From Paramecium tetraurelia (lineage: Eukaryota; Ciliophora; Oligohymenophorea; Peniculida; Parameciidae), in NCBI RefSeq assembly GCF_000165425.1, contig NW_001799244.1, forward strand, positions 250,118-314,117: 64,000 nucleotides of DNA, written 5' to 3'. The position numbers and the translations under genes are program-made. Positions 50,801-62,381 of the stretch are shown in pieces (position 1 is the stretch's first letter; the number at the start of each line of letters is the position of its first letter). The notes beneath the pieces are model-generated. The model saw only the letters and a program-made list of their open reading frames with translations, did no database searches and had not been told where the DNA came from.

Positions 50801-52395
50801 CAAATATTAAAGTAGTTTAATCAAATTATTAAAAAACATTCTTTCTTAATCTTGATTTCAATAATTGTTTACTTTCCTCTCTTAAATAAGAATAAATAGT
50901 TTAATATTAAAAATACATTGGTTTATAAATATTTCTTTGATAATTTATTGGCTAAATAGTTAACATAGAAGAGTTTTTCATAATACATTTATTAAGGCAA
51001 ATTGTTTGTTGCTTATTTTATGTTTAATCTTAATACTCTAGGATGGAACTGCAAATTGAATAAGCTTAAATATAATTTTTTGTATATAAATGAATTAAGA
51101 TCATTTAAATAATTTTTTGGTTTGATAATGTTAATTATATAAAAGCGCTTGTTGATAATTTCAAGTAAATATCAAAGATTTATTCTCTTAAGGAACAATT
51201 ACAATTATGACATTAGGTTAAATGCCGTGAATTGATATAGACGTAAAAAGGTAATTTTGATTAGTTATTGTTTGATTCTAAGTGTTAGAATAAAATTTAT
51301 AATATTATATTAGAATCTGTAAGATTATCAAATATTTTAAAAACTACTATTCTACTTTTCAATAATTTAAATATGTTAACAACTAAAGGTATAACAATAA
51401 TTTGAAATATTCCAAAATTATAATTATTGAAATTGAAAAGAATAGTTAAGTATTCTGTTATTGATAAAATGATAGCCATACTTTAAGCTGTGATTATTAT
51501 AATATAAGCATTAGAATCTAAGTAATGAAAATTTGTAAATAAATTTATCAACATTAATATTGATATTAGAAATGTGATTGTTACCTAGTATATCTAGTTT
51601 AGTTAATAAAAACAATACAATAAAATTTAAATAATATTTAAGGTACAAAGTATGATATCCAAAAATGTTATATAAAATGTGGATTATATTGTGATTTAAT
51701 AAGACAATTTATTTTAATTGATTAGTAATTTTGTGATGTCAAATAAAGTAAATAATAAAAGTGTTATTATTATAAGTATGGTATTAATATTAGATTAGTC
51801 TTAGATCTAAGTCAAAGTGATCTCAAAAAGTAAATTAATGATTATTATATCGTAAAACTCATAAATAAATGCTGAAATCATGAAAATTAACTGAATTGGT
51901 TTGTTTTTCTTAAAAATATAATTTTTCATAGTAATCTTTTATTAAAATAAATCTTCTTTATTATTGACATAATTTCTAAGTTACTATGTAATGGTAAGAA
52001 ATATGATAATAGCTAGAATAAAGGGTAGTATGAATAAATATTATCCAGAAATTATTACAGAGGGCCTTGAAAAGCATGATATTAGTTAGTAAATTTAATT
52101 GTATTCTGTTTAACTACGATTATGCATATAAACTATGTATGAGGAGTTCTTAAATTGCCCCATTAAAAATATAATATATGAGAGTAGTTTGTTTGTGAAT
52201 GGATATTGATTATTCAATATGATAAAAATTCTCAAAAGGTCCTAAAATCCAAGTTTCAAAAGGCGGATTAATTTCATGGATAAATATACTTTATATTAAT
52301 TATTAAAAGAATGCATTTAGACTTGTCATGATAATACAAGAAAAAGTGATATATTTGTTGATAAAATTCCATCCTACCACAACTGGATACAACAT
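47878..52395 (-). CDS. Large multi-pass PAS/TM-family protein, interrupted by assembly gap
   Basis: Exons can be followed from ATG about 52395 (MLYPVVVGWNFINKYITFS) to TGA 47878. The N-terminal part has several hydrophobic helices (AIILSITEYLTILFNF, IFQIIVIPLVVNIFKLL), then HLESNNNQSKLPFYVYINS and the Cys motif CHNCNC, and KLVKNIKLFMNQNPNANKTS, features of the same ciliate family as the 33844-36054 gene. After the gap come long helices (IFARLAIIFLVVSSLLGI, FLIFIYTMFIGFLIVNL) and large probably extracellular loops, ending FIHLVPREVLFLDDAFERKI. The PAS region expected between the halves is mostly missing around the 119-base gap at 50232-50350, so the true gap may be larger than drawn. Sensor-type membrane protein by analogy. 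Confidence 0.6.
50232..50350. other. Assembly gap, 119 N
   Basis: An unbroken run of N lies inside the membrane-protein gene. Translations spanning it are meaningless. Confidence 0.99.
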
Positions 52396-52910
52396 AATAT
52401 ATAATTAATAATCAAATCCTTTCTTAGAAAATATAAAATGATGCTCAAAAAATCAATATAAATTAATTGTCGATACCTTCTCCCACATATAAATTCTCAA
52501 CCGTAATGTTATAACAATTATTTAATATAATTTCTCATCTAAAATAATAGAAAACCATTTTAATTGCAATTTAATTTTACTTCTAATTTAAAATATAATT
52601 CTAAACTTAAATAGTAAGTTTATCAAATTTATTTAAAAATGAAAAACAGGTTTTTCTTAGTTTTACCTTCTGGCCTAAGCATTTTCCATAAATACCCATT
52701 TTCTATATAGGTTTTAAAAAGGGCACATTTAGATGACAAAAAAATAATAATTGTTTTGTAAAATTGAACAACTTGATTCATACTAACTCTAATCAAGTTT
52801 AAAAAGTCAGAGTATATCTAATTAGAATTTTATTCGTTATGAAAACAAAATATTTTTTTAAATCGATCAATTTACTAATATACCGTAAATAAATTAAAAT
52901 ATTTTTTCTG
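52396..52910. promoter_or_regulatory. Divergent spacer
   Basis: About 515 AT-rich bases lie between the membrane-protein start and the first HSF-type gene. Promoters for both should lie here. No motif is recognised, including no clear array of nGAAn units. Confidence 0.35.
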
Positions 52911-53831
52911 ATGAGCCATTTCTTGCAAAAGAAAGAAAAAGGGTTTATAGGCAATTTAAAATAGCTCTTAAATGTATTTTTTGAATAAAAATTAGAGTTC
53001 TGAGTACCACAATATCATAAATGTCTTAGAATCTAATAATGGTTTCATCATTCTTAATTTAAATGAATTTTAAAGTCAAATATTAAAGAACCATTTTAAA
53101 CATTCCAATATGGCTAGTTTTAAAAGGTTAGTAATGAATGAATAAACTAGATAATTAAATATGTATGGATTTGAGTTTTCCAGGACATAAGAAGGTTTAA
53201 TGAAATTTCATCACAATCAATTTGATAGTAGGAATAATGAAGGACTCTAAATGAAATAAAATACAGCCAAAAGCACATTAACACCAGATTAAGAATTATA
53301 TTTGTTAAAATTGCAAGTGAAAGATATTTAAAGAAATCAACAAATTATGTAAAGATAAATCAGAGAAATTATAGATAAACAGTAAGAGATCCAAAAAAAT
53401 ATTAAAAAGGCTATGCTTGTATTAACCCTCTATTATTTTAGGATTATGTAAGAATAAGAGTTAATGGATAAACGAAAGGGAAAAAAGTGGGAAAATTTGT
53501 TTGGAAATTCCATCGAAATATCACAAATAAAAAATATAGTATATAATGTATCTTATAAATAGAAAGATTCCTTTATTAGAAATGGAAGGAAGCTAACTCT
53601 TATTAAGAATGTCTTTGTATGGGATACGTACCCTAATAAACCTTTATAAAATAATTTTATACACACCCATTATTGAATAACTCAATTTTTGATATCAAGA
53701 TTCCAAATTTAAATAATAGAAGTCCGGAAATGTTAGAACTCTGCGACACATAAGATCAAAATGACAGTAGTGATTTAGATTTAATGGAAGTACAAAGTGT
53801 TAGCAATATCAGTAACTATTTTAATTTATGA
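52911..53831 (+). CDS. HSF-type DNA-binding protein, copy 1
   Basis: ATG 52911 opens MSHFLQKKEKGFIGNLKQLL. After a 22-base intron the heat-shock-factor DNA-binding domain continues: NNGFIILNLNEFQSQILKN, then HFKHSNMASFKRQLNMYGF, the recognition helix with the F-K-H-S-N-x-x-S-F-x-R-Q-L-N-x-Y-G-F pattern, interrupted by a 24-base intron with a GTT donor. A coiled stretch (LLKLQVKDIQRNQQIMQRQ) suggests trimerisation as in HSF. The usual WS tryptophan before the first strand is missing (INVLES). The C-terminus ends SVSNISNYFNL, echoed in the next gene. It should bind inverted nGAAn repeats, but target genes are unknown. The tandem neighbour is a paralogue. Confidence 0.75.
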
Positions 53832-53981
53832 TTCTTAAATGTACTATGAAACGATATTATCAAATATTTTATCAAAGCTCGCACCATATACTTTATTATC
53901 AATTTGATACATAGTTTAGGAATTATTTCTTTTCTAATTAATACAAACTATAAATTAATAACATATTGCTTTCTTAAGTAA

Positions 53982-54851
53982 ATGGTTAAACAAAGGAACT
54001 CGAAAAATGGTTTTATGTTTAAACTTAAATCTATTCTCCTTGTAAAATTTATAAAAATACACTAGAATAATAAATATAGTGAAATTTTACAAATCAACCT
54101 TGATAAAAATGGTTTCATTATTCATGATTTGGATAAATTCAAGAATCAAGTCTTAAAAGAAAACTATCGACACACTAATTTCAATAGTTTCAGAAGGTAT
54201 GAAAGTATTTTATATTAAGATCCTTAAATTTGTATGGGTTTTCTTCAAAAAAATACAAAAAAAGGAAAATATTGTATATGAACCCTAATTTCAACATAAA
54301 TGCAGAAGAACTCCTAAGAATTCAAATAAGACCAGCTGAAATATAGGATTTCAAGAGCGAACTAATTAGGGACTACAATACATTATACGATATTCGGGAA
54401 AGTTAAAAAAAAATCATGCAATAAGTTTAACAGCTAATTGAGGCTTAAAATATATTGCACTAAAAAATTCAGAGATAATATTTGGCTTATTTAAAAGAGA
54501 GAATATTTTAAAGAATCCGATTTAGGAAATTAGAACGATTTTGTTTTTCCTTCTATTTTAATATACAAGATTAAAAGTACAGTAACTAAAATTATTATGC
54601 ATTGAATAGAAAAAATTATAGAAAGAAGTCTGGTTATAGTTGCAAAAACACTTTCACAATCATCTGAAAGTTAGATGATTTTAGATACTTATAATTTGAA
54701 TTAATAACAAGAAACATATTAATAGCAGTTTAGTATGTATTTGGATAGAAATCTTCTATCTAATGGAAACAGTAAAGCATTATCAAACAGTCCAGGAGAA
54801 TTTGACTTGAATTAAAGTTTTAGTGCTTTGAGTAACTACTTCGAGTTTTGA
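53982..54851 (+). CDS. HSF-type DNA-binding protein, copy 2 (tandem)
   Basis: ATG is at 53982 (MVKQRNSKNGFMFKLKSIL) and TGA at 54849. The DNA-binding domain reads DKNGFIIHDLDKFKNQVL, then ENYRHTNFNSFRR, and across a 23-base intron ending AAG, SLNLYGFSSKKYKKRK. Against the family pattern, RQLN has become RSLN, losing the Gln that usually follows the DNA-reading arginine. A coiled segment follows (QKKIMQQVQQLIEAQNIL). One more intron near 54640 is required before the C-terminal end SALSNYFEF. The two genes share order, intron position within the recognition helix region and C-terminal wording, so they are a local duplication that has diverged strongly. Confidence 0.7.
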
Positions 54852-54908
54852 GAAATTATATACTAAATGAAGGGATATTTTTGAAATAAAATAATTATTA
54901 AATATTAA

Positions 54909-55858
54909 TCAAATAGCTCCATCTACTCTGGTCATGACAGCGCAAGAATTACCTGGTTTCAACCAAATATGTCCTTGTTCTCCCCATCCTTCACCCCATG
55001 AGTTTCTAATCTTCCAATTTCCTGCATAATCGAAACCAACGGCCACAACAGCGTGATTGTGGAAATCATCTCTGCATGCTCCATCATATACTCCTTGATT
55101 ATAGAATTTCCAATAAGTGGCATCGACGCTCACTGATAATGGGTAATTTTAAATTCCCTTTTTGATAGCATCTTCATTTGGACCATAGTTTTCTCTTCCT
55201 GCAATTCTAACCTTTCCTTATTTTACCTTGCATACACCATCTTTTGCAGTCTATATAGATATTTAATAATATTTACATATTCATAATCTCTTTCGTAAAC
55301 AGAACCAACTTCAGCGATGTAATCCAATGCCAAGTCTGAATTACCTCCATTACATCCTTCTCCTGCATCAACGGCACAATCTACCAATTGTTATTCAGAC
55401 AACACTCCTTTGAAGCCTTTTCTTATAGCCAAGAAACCTTCAACTGCGCCAATAGCAGAGAAAGTCCAACATGAACCACAATTACCTTGATTCTTAATAG
55501 GATTCATTTTGCTAGCCCAGTCAGCATCTCCTAGGGTATTTCCTTTGCTCAATTCAATATTATCAATCTTAACATAGGTGGGCTTTCCTAGATACATAGA
55601 TTGGAATTCCTCATCAGTCAGATCAGCAAATTGATTGACTGCCATACTATAGCTTTTGTTAGGGTTTGAGTTATGTTTGTTAATTAATTCAACATTTTAG
55701 TTGAAGATAACCTGTCTATATGTTTCTTCATTTGAAGTATAGAACTTGTTAAAATTCTTTTACCAAGTTTTAAAAGAGTGTGCCTCTTCGTTTTAATTGT
55801 AGAAGGCTAAACCACTTATTAACAAAGCGGTAGCAAGCAAAGATAAAATTTTCTACAT
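54909..55858 (-). CDS. Cathepsin L-like papain-family protease
   Basis: ATG is at 55858 and TGA at 54909. One 26-base intron (TAG) gives 307 residues. The signal peptide is [18 protein letters not shown]. The propeptide carries the I29 inhibitor pattern ([43 protein letters not shown]). The mature enzyme starts near [18 protein letters not shown] with the catalytic cysteine in [15 protein letters not shown], then EQQLVDC and [10 protein letters not shown], the catalytic histidine in [11 protein letters not shown] and the asparagine in [17 protein letters not shown]. All three catalytic residues and the oxyanion glutamine are present. It is expected in digestive vacuoles or lysosomes, or secreted. 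It is convergent with HSF copy 2, leaving only 57 bases. Confidence 0.95.
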
Positions 55859-56097
55859 TGAATTAATAATTATAATAATGATTTTATAGACTATATATAC
55901 AATGAGTGATGACATCATTGAATAGCAAATAATTAATTCAATTATTGAACTAAGTATATAATATCATTTAATATATTTGGTTACATTAATAATTAAGAAA
56001 CACTAATAATAGTATATATTAGTTGATCATATTATTGAAATCTGATGAATTTACTTTTATTATAAAATTAACAGGAAAATAATATATTTAATTTGTG

Positions 56098-57811
56098 ATG
56101 TAAATTTGGAAATTATTAAACTAGAAAATCTTATTTTAGTATGCTAGGCAAATTAAACCTCGTATTCCAATATAAATTGATGAATTAAATAGACAATTTG
56201 AATAACAAAAATTAGCTATTAGAGAACAAGCAGAAAAATAAATTAGACATGCTCATTCAATTGCAGAATTAATTAGTTTGAATAATGACGTAAGTAAATA
56301 TGTTGATGTTACAGAACCTATGCTCAAAAGACTATCCAAACTCAAAATTACATCCGAAGAATTTTCTTTAAATTAAGAATTCATTGCGAAATTAGTAAAT
56401 AACAATACTAGTTAATTGATGTTCAACTTGCTCCAATTTTATGAAAATGATCGAATTGAAAAAATGATATTTGATGCATATAAAAATAAGCAATTGTCAA
56501 TTACATAAGAAAACAATCTTCGACTTTTATAGATTATTGTCAAACATGGATAACAATAAGATTTGGAATAGTGGTCTTAAAATTGGGAGTTTTAATTAAA
56601 TGGCAAGAACATCTCTAAATTTTATAGTATTTTAGATTCTCTTGAAGGGAAATTACCCGATAGAGAAATCATAGTCAATAAAATAGAATAATCAATTTAT
56701 AAATATACTCATTAATACGATTATGAAACAATATACAAAATCTTAAAATATAGATCCTTTAATGAAAAAGTAATAAATGAAGATTTACTCATTGCAATTT
56801 TAAGAAGGCTCTATCAGATAGAATTAAATTTAGAGTAACTAACTAATATCAACCAATATCTGACTGTTGAGTTATAATATTTAGATGCCTAATGGCTCAA
56901 TTAAATAAATAAATCAGTTTTGCAATAATTATATCCAAATTAATAATTATTTGATCAAATAGATAATAATCTCGATGATTAAGAGGAAGAAATCATTTAG
57001 AAAAACACAGAAAACAACACAAAACGTGAAACAAAAACTGATATAAATTCTGAAGTCAAGAATGAGTTGAAAGAAGATGAGCTATTAAAATTAGTTAAAG
57101 ATTTGGAGTTAAGAACAGAGCCTTTCAAAGTTACAGATATTGAAAAACTGTTCTTAAAGTTAATGGATTAATTGTCTAAAGCAGTCATTGTAAATGATCT
57201 GAATTTGATAGCATTATCTTTTTTCAAAGAATTAGATGTTTATATGATGTAATTCTTAAATCATCTAACACCAGATGAATAATTAATTTGCTTTAAATTT
57301 CATGCTAAATTCATTGAAACAATATACAATGAGTAATCACAAGATCCAAAATAATATAAGAAGTCTTGTCACAAGAAACTGGAATAAATGAATAACTCGT
57401 ATTATGAAATAACTTTGCAATGTCTAAAAGAATTGAATTTTGAATAGACTTTAACATTTTTAGAAGCTGTTTCAGTTTTGGGAGTCAGCAAAAGAAAAGT
57501 TTGTTAAAAAATTATGAAAGTTGGATTTGAAGGATTGTAAAAATTAGATTAATGCAAATTGGAGAATCATAAAAAGAATTATGCTCTGTTTGCTTATTAT
57601 AAACTATTGCAATTATTCATTACTTAAGAATAAGATATTTTGTATATATTAATAAATATAAACCATTAGGAAAATTGAAAAATAATTTTAAGAAATAAAA
57701 ATCAATACTTTAGATCTTTAGACTGAATATTCTCACCTTGGCGTTAAAAGATAAAAAATTTAAGAATTGGAAAACCAAAATAAGAATAATGAAGATGAAT
57801 TATTAATTTGA
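56098..57811 (+). CDS. Predicted mitochondrial helical protein, 561 residues
   Basis: ATG is at 56098. A 28-base intron (GTA...TAG) near 57650 gives 561 residues, ending TGA 57809; reading straight through would stop at 57678, and the downstream exon (LDLQTEYSHLGVKRQKIQEL) shows the intron is real. The N-terminus MQIWKLLNQKILFQYARQIK has Arg/Lys and no acid, as in a mitochondrial presequence. The body is helical with repeat-like units (LISLNNDVSKYVDVTEPM, TLTFLEAVSVLGVSKRKV), reminiscent of RNA-binding helical repeat proteins of organelles. An acidic Gln/Asn linker lies at about residue 300. The assignment to mitochondria is an inference from the N-terminus alone. Confidence 0.6.
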
Positions 57812-58106
57812 TCAGATTTACTGTGTATAAAATTCATTCAAACAATCTTTTCTTCTTTCTCATCTTATTTTATTAGATTTTTATTTGAATGAAAGGTTAG
57901 ATATTTTAAGTTTACTACAATAATAATAATTTAATGAAATATACTTTACAAAAAAATCTAACCATTATAAGTAGATTATGATTTAGAATAATTGAGAAAC
58001 TTCAACACTGTTTGTAGAATGTAAGATTATCACATAGTATTAGGATTATAAATAATTTAAAGGACTTTAAATTTTATTAATTACAACAATATATTTATAT
58101 TTATCA
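57812..58106. terminator. Convergent 3-prime spacer
   Basis: About 295 AT-rich bases lie between two convergent stops. Nothing coding is supported. Confidence 0.3.
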
Positions 58107-58514
58107 TCATTAAGATAGTATTTTCTCCAGTTCTTCTAGATCATCGAACTCATGTTTTGTTGGAAGTTTGTCTAACCATCCATCTTAATATTTAGAGGAT
58201 TATGTTTCAAGCTTATTGTGATTATTATTTAAATTATTTAACTCGAAAATTGAATGATTATCATTATCATCAAATAGAATCATTGACTCTTCATAGAATT
58301 TTTATTTTTTTGGTTGATCCAATTAATCCAAAAATTGTTCTAATTCATCAACGAAATCTTAATCATTTACAATAGTTTTTTTAATTGGAGGTCCTGGATT
58401 ATATTTATTCATCAAGTCTAATAGATTTATGTAATTGATGCTCTCATTAATTCTACTTTGATTAACCAAAGAATGCAATAGCATATTGTTCTGGGTTTCA
58501 TCTGAATCTCCCAT
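58107..58514 (-). CDS. Small acidic hypothetical protein, 135 residues
   Basis: An intronless reading runs from ATG 58514 to TGA 58107. The start MGDSDETQNNMLLHSLVNQ carries Gly2, so myristoylation is conceivable, although Asp at position 3 is not ideal. The protein is rich in Asp, Glu and Asn, with short leucine helices (DFVDELEQFLDQLDQP, FDDLEELEKILS) and a WLDKLPTKHEFDDL motif near the end. There is no known domain. Composition and a clean frame support a real gene. Confidence 0.55.
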
Positions 58515-58727
58515 AATATAATATAAAAATAATTATATAAGTAAAGATGGAAAATCTATTCTAAACACTCTCACTTTAATAATTAATATGCAATCAATAA
58601 TCTCTTATTAGATCATATTTGTGGTCTAATTTAAATATTTATATACATGTTTAAGAAGAAAATTTCAATGCTAAAATCTTGTTTAAATATTTCAAAATTA
58701 ACATTCCGAAGTCTTTTTTATTTTTCA
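58515..58727. promoter_or_regulatory. Divergent promoter spacer
   Basis: About 213 AT-rich bases lie between two divergent starts. It should contain both promoters, with no motif recognised. Confidence 0.3.
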
Positions 58728-60688
58728 ATGGATCAACCATAAGTTCCACCAACTGGAGAGCAAGCCATAAGCAAATCCCAAATGAAATATCTTAAAAAGT
58801 AAGAGGAGAAGGAAAAGAAGAAAGCTGAAAAGGATGCCTAAAAAGTTTAATAACCAGAGATAGCCGCAGATAAGGAAAAAAAACCAAGTATTGAAATTGT
58901 TATGAATATTAGAAAAAGCCGAATAACAAGTAGAAGAAGAAGTAGATCCTCGTCTCTTCCACGAGAATAGATCTAAATAGGTGCTAGCACTTAAACAAAC
59001 TAAAGACCCGTATTTATTTTTATTTAAAATAGAAACCCATACCCTCATAAATTCCAAGTGGATTTAACCATAGCCCAATTCAGAGATAAGTATGGTCCTC
59101 TTTGCACAGAAAAAGGCAAAATTCATGAGGATTTTGTCTCAGTGGCAGGAAGAGTGGTCACCATTAGATCTATGGGAGCAAAACTAATGTTTTATGATTT
59201 ATAAGGAGAGGGAACTAAAATTTAGGTGATGGCTAATGAAGCCAATCACAAAGACTAAGAGTATAGCTTTGAAAAAGTTCATACCTTGATTAAAAGAGGT
59301 GACATCATTGGAGTAAAGGGAAATCCTTGTTTAACCAAGGCAGGAGAATTAAGTATTGCACCAGGCTTCATTCAATTGTTATCACCAACGTTACATATGT
59401 TACCTACAGCTCACTTTGGATTCAAAGATCATGAGTAAAGATATAGAATGAGATATTTGGATTTGATTATGAACAAGAAAGTCAGAGACATATTCCTCAC
59501 AAGATCATCAGTGATCAAATAATTAAGAGAATATTTTGATGGTAAAGGATTTATTGAGGTCGAAACTCCATCCTTAAATGTTATTCAAGGAGGAGCCACT
59601 GCCAAACCATTTAAGACATTCCATAATTCATTACATAGAGATTTATTCATGAGAGTTGCTCCAGAATTATATCTTAAGATGTTAATCGTAGGGGGATTAG
59701 ATAGAGTCTATGAAATAGGTAAAAACTTCAGAAATGAGGGAATTGATTAAACTCATAATCCTGAATTCACAGCTATGGAATTCTATTGGGCCTACTGCGA
59801 TTATAATGATCTCATGACAGTCACTGAAGAAGTCTTGTCATCAATTGTGTTAAAGTTGAAGGGAAGTTATAAATTCAAAATTCATAAGGGTGATAATCCT
59901 ACTATCACACTTACTGAACATGACATTAAATCTGGTCATTTTAAAGAAAACGAAGAGGACTTCATAGAACTTGATTTCACACCACCTTGGCCTAGAGTTT
60001 CAATGATGGCTGAATTGGAAAAAAAATTAGGTGAAAAATTGCCTGAAGTCTTGGAAAGTGAAGAAGCTAATGCCTTCTTTGTTGAATAAGCAAAGAAACA
60101 CAAGGTTGAATGCTCTAATCCAAGAACAACTGCTAGATTAATTGATAAATTAGTTGGTCATTTCTTGGAAGTCAATTTCAGGAATCCCACATTCTTAATT
60201 GATCATCCTTAATTAATGAGTCCATTGAGTAAAGTTCACAGACAATATCCAGGCTTAACTGAAAGGTATTATTTAAAACAAATATAGATTTGAACTCTTT
60301 GTTAATTATCATGAATTGTGCAATGCCTATACAGAATTGAATGACCCATTTGTTTAAAAGGCATTATTCTAAAAGTAAGTAGAAGATGCTGCCAAAGGTG
60401 ATGATGAAGCTATGGGATATGATGAAGGGTTCATTAAATCTTTAGAACACGCTTTACCACCGTAAAAATTATCAAATATTTAATCTTAGAACTGCAGGAT
60501 GGGGTCTTGGTATCGATAGATTTGTGATGTTGTTAACTGATACACAAAACATCTAAGAAGTTCTTCTGTTTCCAGCAATGAAACCTGAAATGACTATAGA
60601 GGAAATGTAGAAAATTTAAAAAGAGAAGGAGGAATAAAAATAAAAATAATAACAATAATAATAATAATAATAATAGTAACAACAATGA
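58728..60688 (+). CDS. Lysyl-tRNA synthetase, class II
   Basis: The enzyme charges tRNA-Lys with lysine using ATP. ATG is at 58728 and TGA at 60686. Introns of 25, 23, 22 and 28 bases, all ending TAG, give 620 residues with a correct codon total. The Lys-rich N-terminal helix ([18 protein letters not shown]) is the eukaryotic tRNA-binding extension. The OB-fold anticodon domain opens [16 protein letters not shown] and includes [20 protein letters not shown]. Class II motif 1 is [15 protein letters not shown], motif 2 is [20 protein letters not shown], and motif 3 is [15 protein letters not shown], with the closing FPAMKPE. The C-terminus is a run of about 17 residues nearly all glutamine, written with TAA/TAG, which is unusual for this enzyme. 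Confidence 0.97.
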
Positions 60689-60957
60689 AGGATATTAAAT
60701 AAATAAAAATATATAAAGAGTCAAATATTTTTATCATTTCCATTTAAACCAATATTTCTTATTAGTTTTTTATTTTGAGTATTTTTGATATACAATTAAT
60801 CTTTATATTATAATAAAACCTATCATAAGCTAACATTTGCGACTTTCTGTAAATTGATTTGTTAATTATATAATATTAACTAGAAAGTAAATTATAATTC
60901 AATTTGATTCTCTTAAACTTGAAAAGTTTAGTCCACCATCATAATTAACAATCTGAA
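60689..60957. other. AT-rich spacer
   Basis: About 270 bases lie after the synthetase stop. No feature is supported beyond AT richness. Confidence 0.3.
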
Positions 60958-61571
60958 GATGAAGAAATAAAACTTTTCCTATGACGAAAACAATTAAGAA
61001 GTGTGTTTATATATATGGTACTTAAGGAATTTTACATGCATATCTTTGCACATTTTTAAATCCAGAAAAAGATTTCAGAAATCTTATCACCATAAATTAT
61101 TGAACTTACTTATTTGTCAGCTTTAAGCTTAGGGAATAACTTGCATCAAAGATTAAAAACTAATTTCCTCTATCTTATTATGATATAATAAAAATTTTTT
61201 GAATTATTTGAATTGTGTTTTCAAAGGACTTGCAATTTTGTTCTGAATATTCTTAAGAATTTCAAAACAATTGGAAGAATATGCCTCTTTATCCCAGCAT
61301 CAATGAATGCATAATTCGAAATTCCTAAACAACTATGGATTTAATTAGAATAGCAGGAGTGATAATTCATATTCGTCTGAGAATCATCTAGAAAGAAGTT
61401 GGGAAGCATTGATAAAAAATGGATTTATAGAGTTAAGGCAGAAATTGAATGAGATAAAAATATGTGATATAAAGTGATGTTATTCCAAACGCTAATTATT
61501 CTAGAATTCTCTTACATAGAGCCAAGAATTAGTCATTTGATTATATCTAAAAGCAAATATCCAAAGAATGA
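60958..61571 (+). CDS. Unidentified coding-like region, possibly decayed
   Basis: Coding-like stretches on the plus strand include MKKQNFSYDENNQEVCLYIW (from about 60958), KQLEEYASLSQHQ (about 61270), NHLERSWEALIKNGFIELRQ (about 61380) and DVIPNANYSRILLHRAKNQ to TGA 61569. They lie in different frames. Some changes can be short introns, but the one near 61470 has no good splice pair. It is either a gene with introns I cannot place or a pseudogene. No domain is recognised. Confidence 0.35.
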
Positions 61572-61646
61572 TTTTAGGCTTACAATTAATAACTGAAATA
61601 AATAGCATATATGACTGATTTTTTTTGCTCCTATTATTTATCAAAT

Positions 61647-62317
61647 TCATGCTTGATTTGGATACTCTTTTTAAACAACAGCTTTGAATTCATCCCAACT
61701 TAATGAGCCATCCTTATCTTTATCTGCATATTCTACCATTTCTCTTAGTTCCTAATCTGTGTATCTCTCTGATACCAAATCATTTATTCTTTTGAAATCC
61801 TCGTAAGTAACCTTACTTTATCCAGAGGAATCAAATTCTTAATATAATTTCTCAAGCACTTATTCATCTTCAATTGTGCTATATGCTTATATTAATTATC
61901 AATACCCTGAAAATCCAAAAATGTTGAGAAATTCTTCAAAATCAATCAAACTTGATCCATCTTAATCAAGATCTTAAATCATATTTACAATCTCTTCGGC
62001 TGATTATTCCATTCCTAAAGCAATGATGGCATTCTTCATTTCATTTGGACTTTTATAATTATTTTCGCTTACGATATTGAGCCACTCTTATCATCATCAA
62101 AGATGTCAAAGCATTCCTTAATTTTTTAGACTTCTTCTTTGCTAAGTCCTGGTTTCACATACTTCGAAGGATCAAAACCACTTGCAGCTGGTTATTAAGA
62201 TACTACTGGAGCAGGACCTTTTCCTTTTGTTGCAGCTGGAGCTTATTATACCTAACTTTTATTAGCTTATTATGTTGGCTGAGCTGCTGATTATTATTTT
62301 TATTGACTTCTACTCAT
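61647..62317 (-). CDS. Centrin-like EF-hand protein with Gln/Ala-rich N-terminus
   Basis: ATG is at 62317 and TGA at 61647. Introns of 23 bases (AAG) and 27 bases (TAG) give 206 residues with a correct codon total. The first 60 residues are Gln/Ala/Pro/Lys-rich (SRSQQKQQSAAQPTQQANK). The centrin core follows: GLSKEEVQKIKECFDIF leads to EF1 DDDKSGSISPNE, EF2 DLDQDGSSLIDFEEFLN, a degenerate EF3 FDSSGQSKVTYEDFKR and EF4 DKDKDGSLSWDEFKAV. The spacing and the helix MKNAIIALGMEQSAEEI are typical of centrins, calcium-binding proteins of basal bodies and contractile fibres such as the Paramecium infraciliary lattice. The long N-terminal extension and weak third hand set it apart from canonical centrin. 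Confidence 0.85.
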
Positions 62318-62381
62318 TTATTTAAAATAATATTAATGATACACAAATTCATTTCTTAATTATATCACAATGTTCTTATTT

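Noticed and set aside
57676-57678. TGA as the stop of the predicted mitochondrial gene
   Set aside because: It falls just downstream of a 28-base intron; splicing shifts frame and continues into a clear coding exon ending at 57811.
58725-59057. 110-codon minus-strand standard-code ORF with Leu/Phe runs
   Set aside because: It is antisense to the lysine-rich N-terminus and OB-fold start of lysyl-tRNA synthetase; the leucine/phenylalanine runs mirror Lys/Glu codons.
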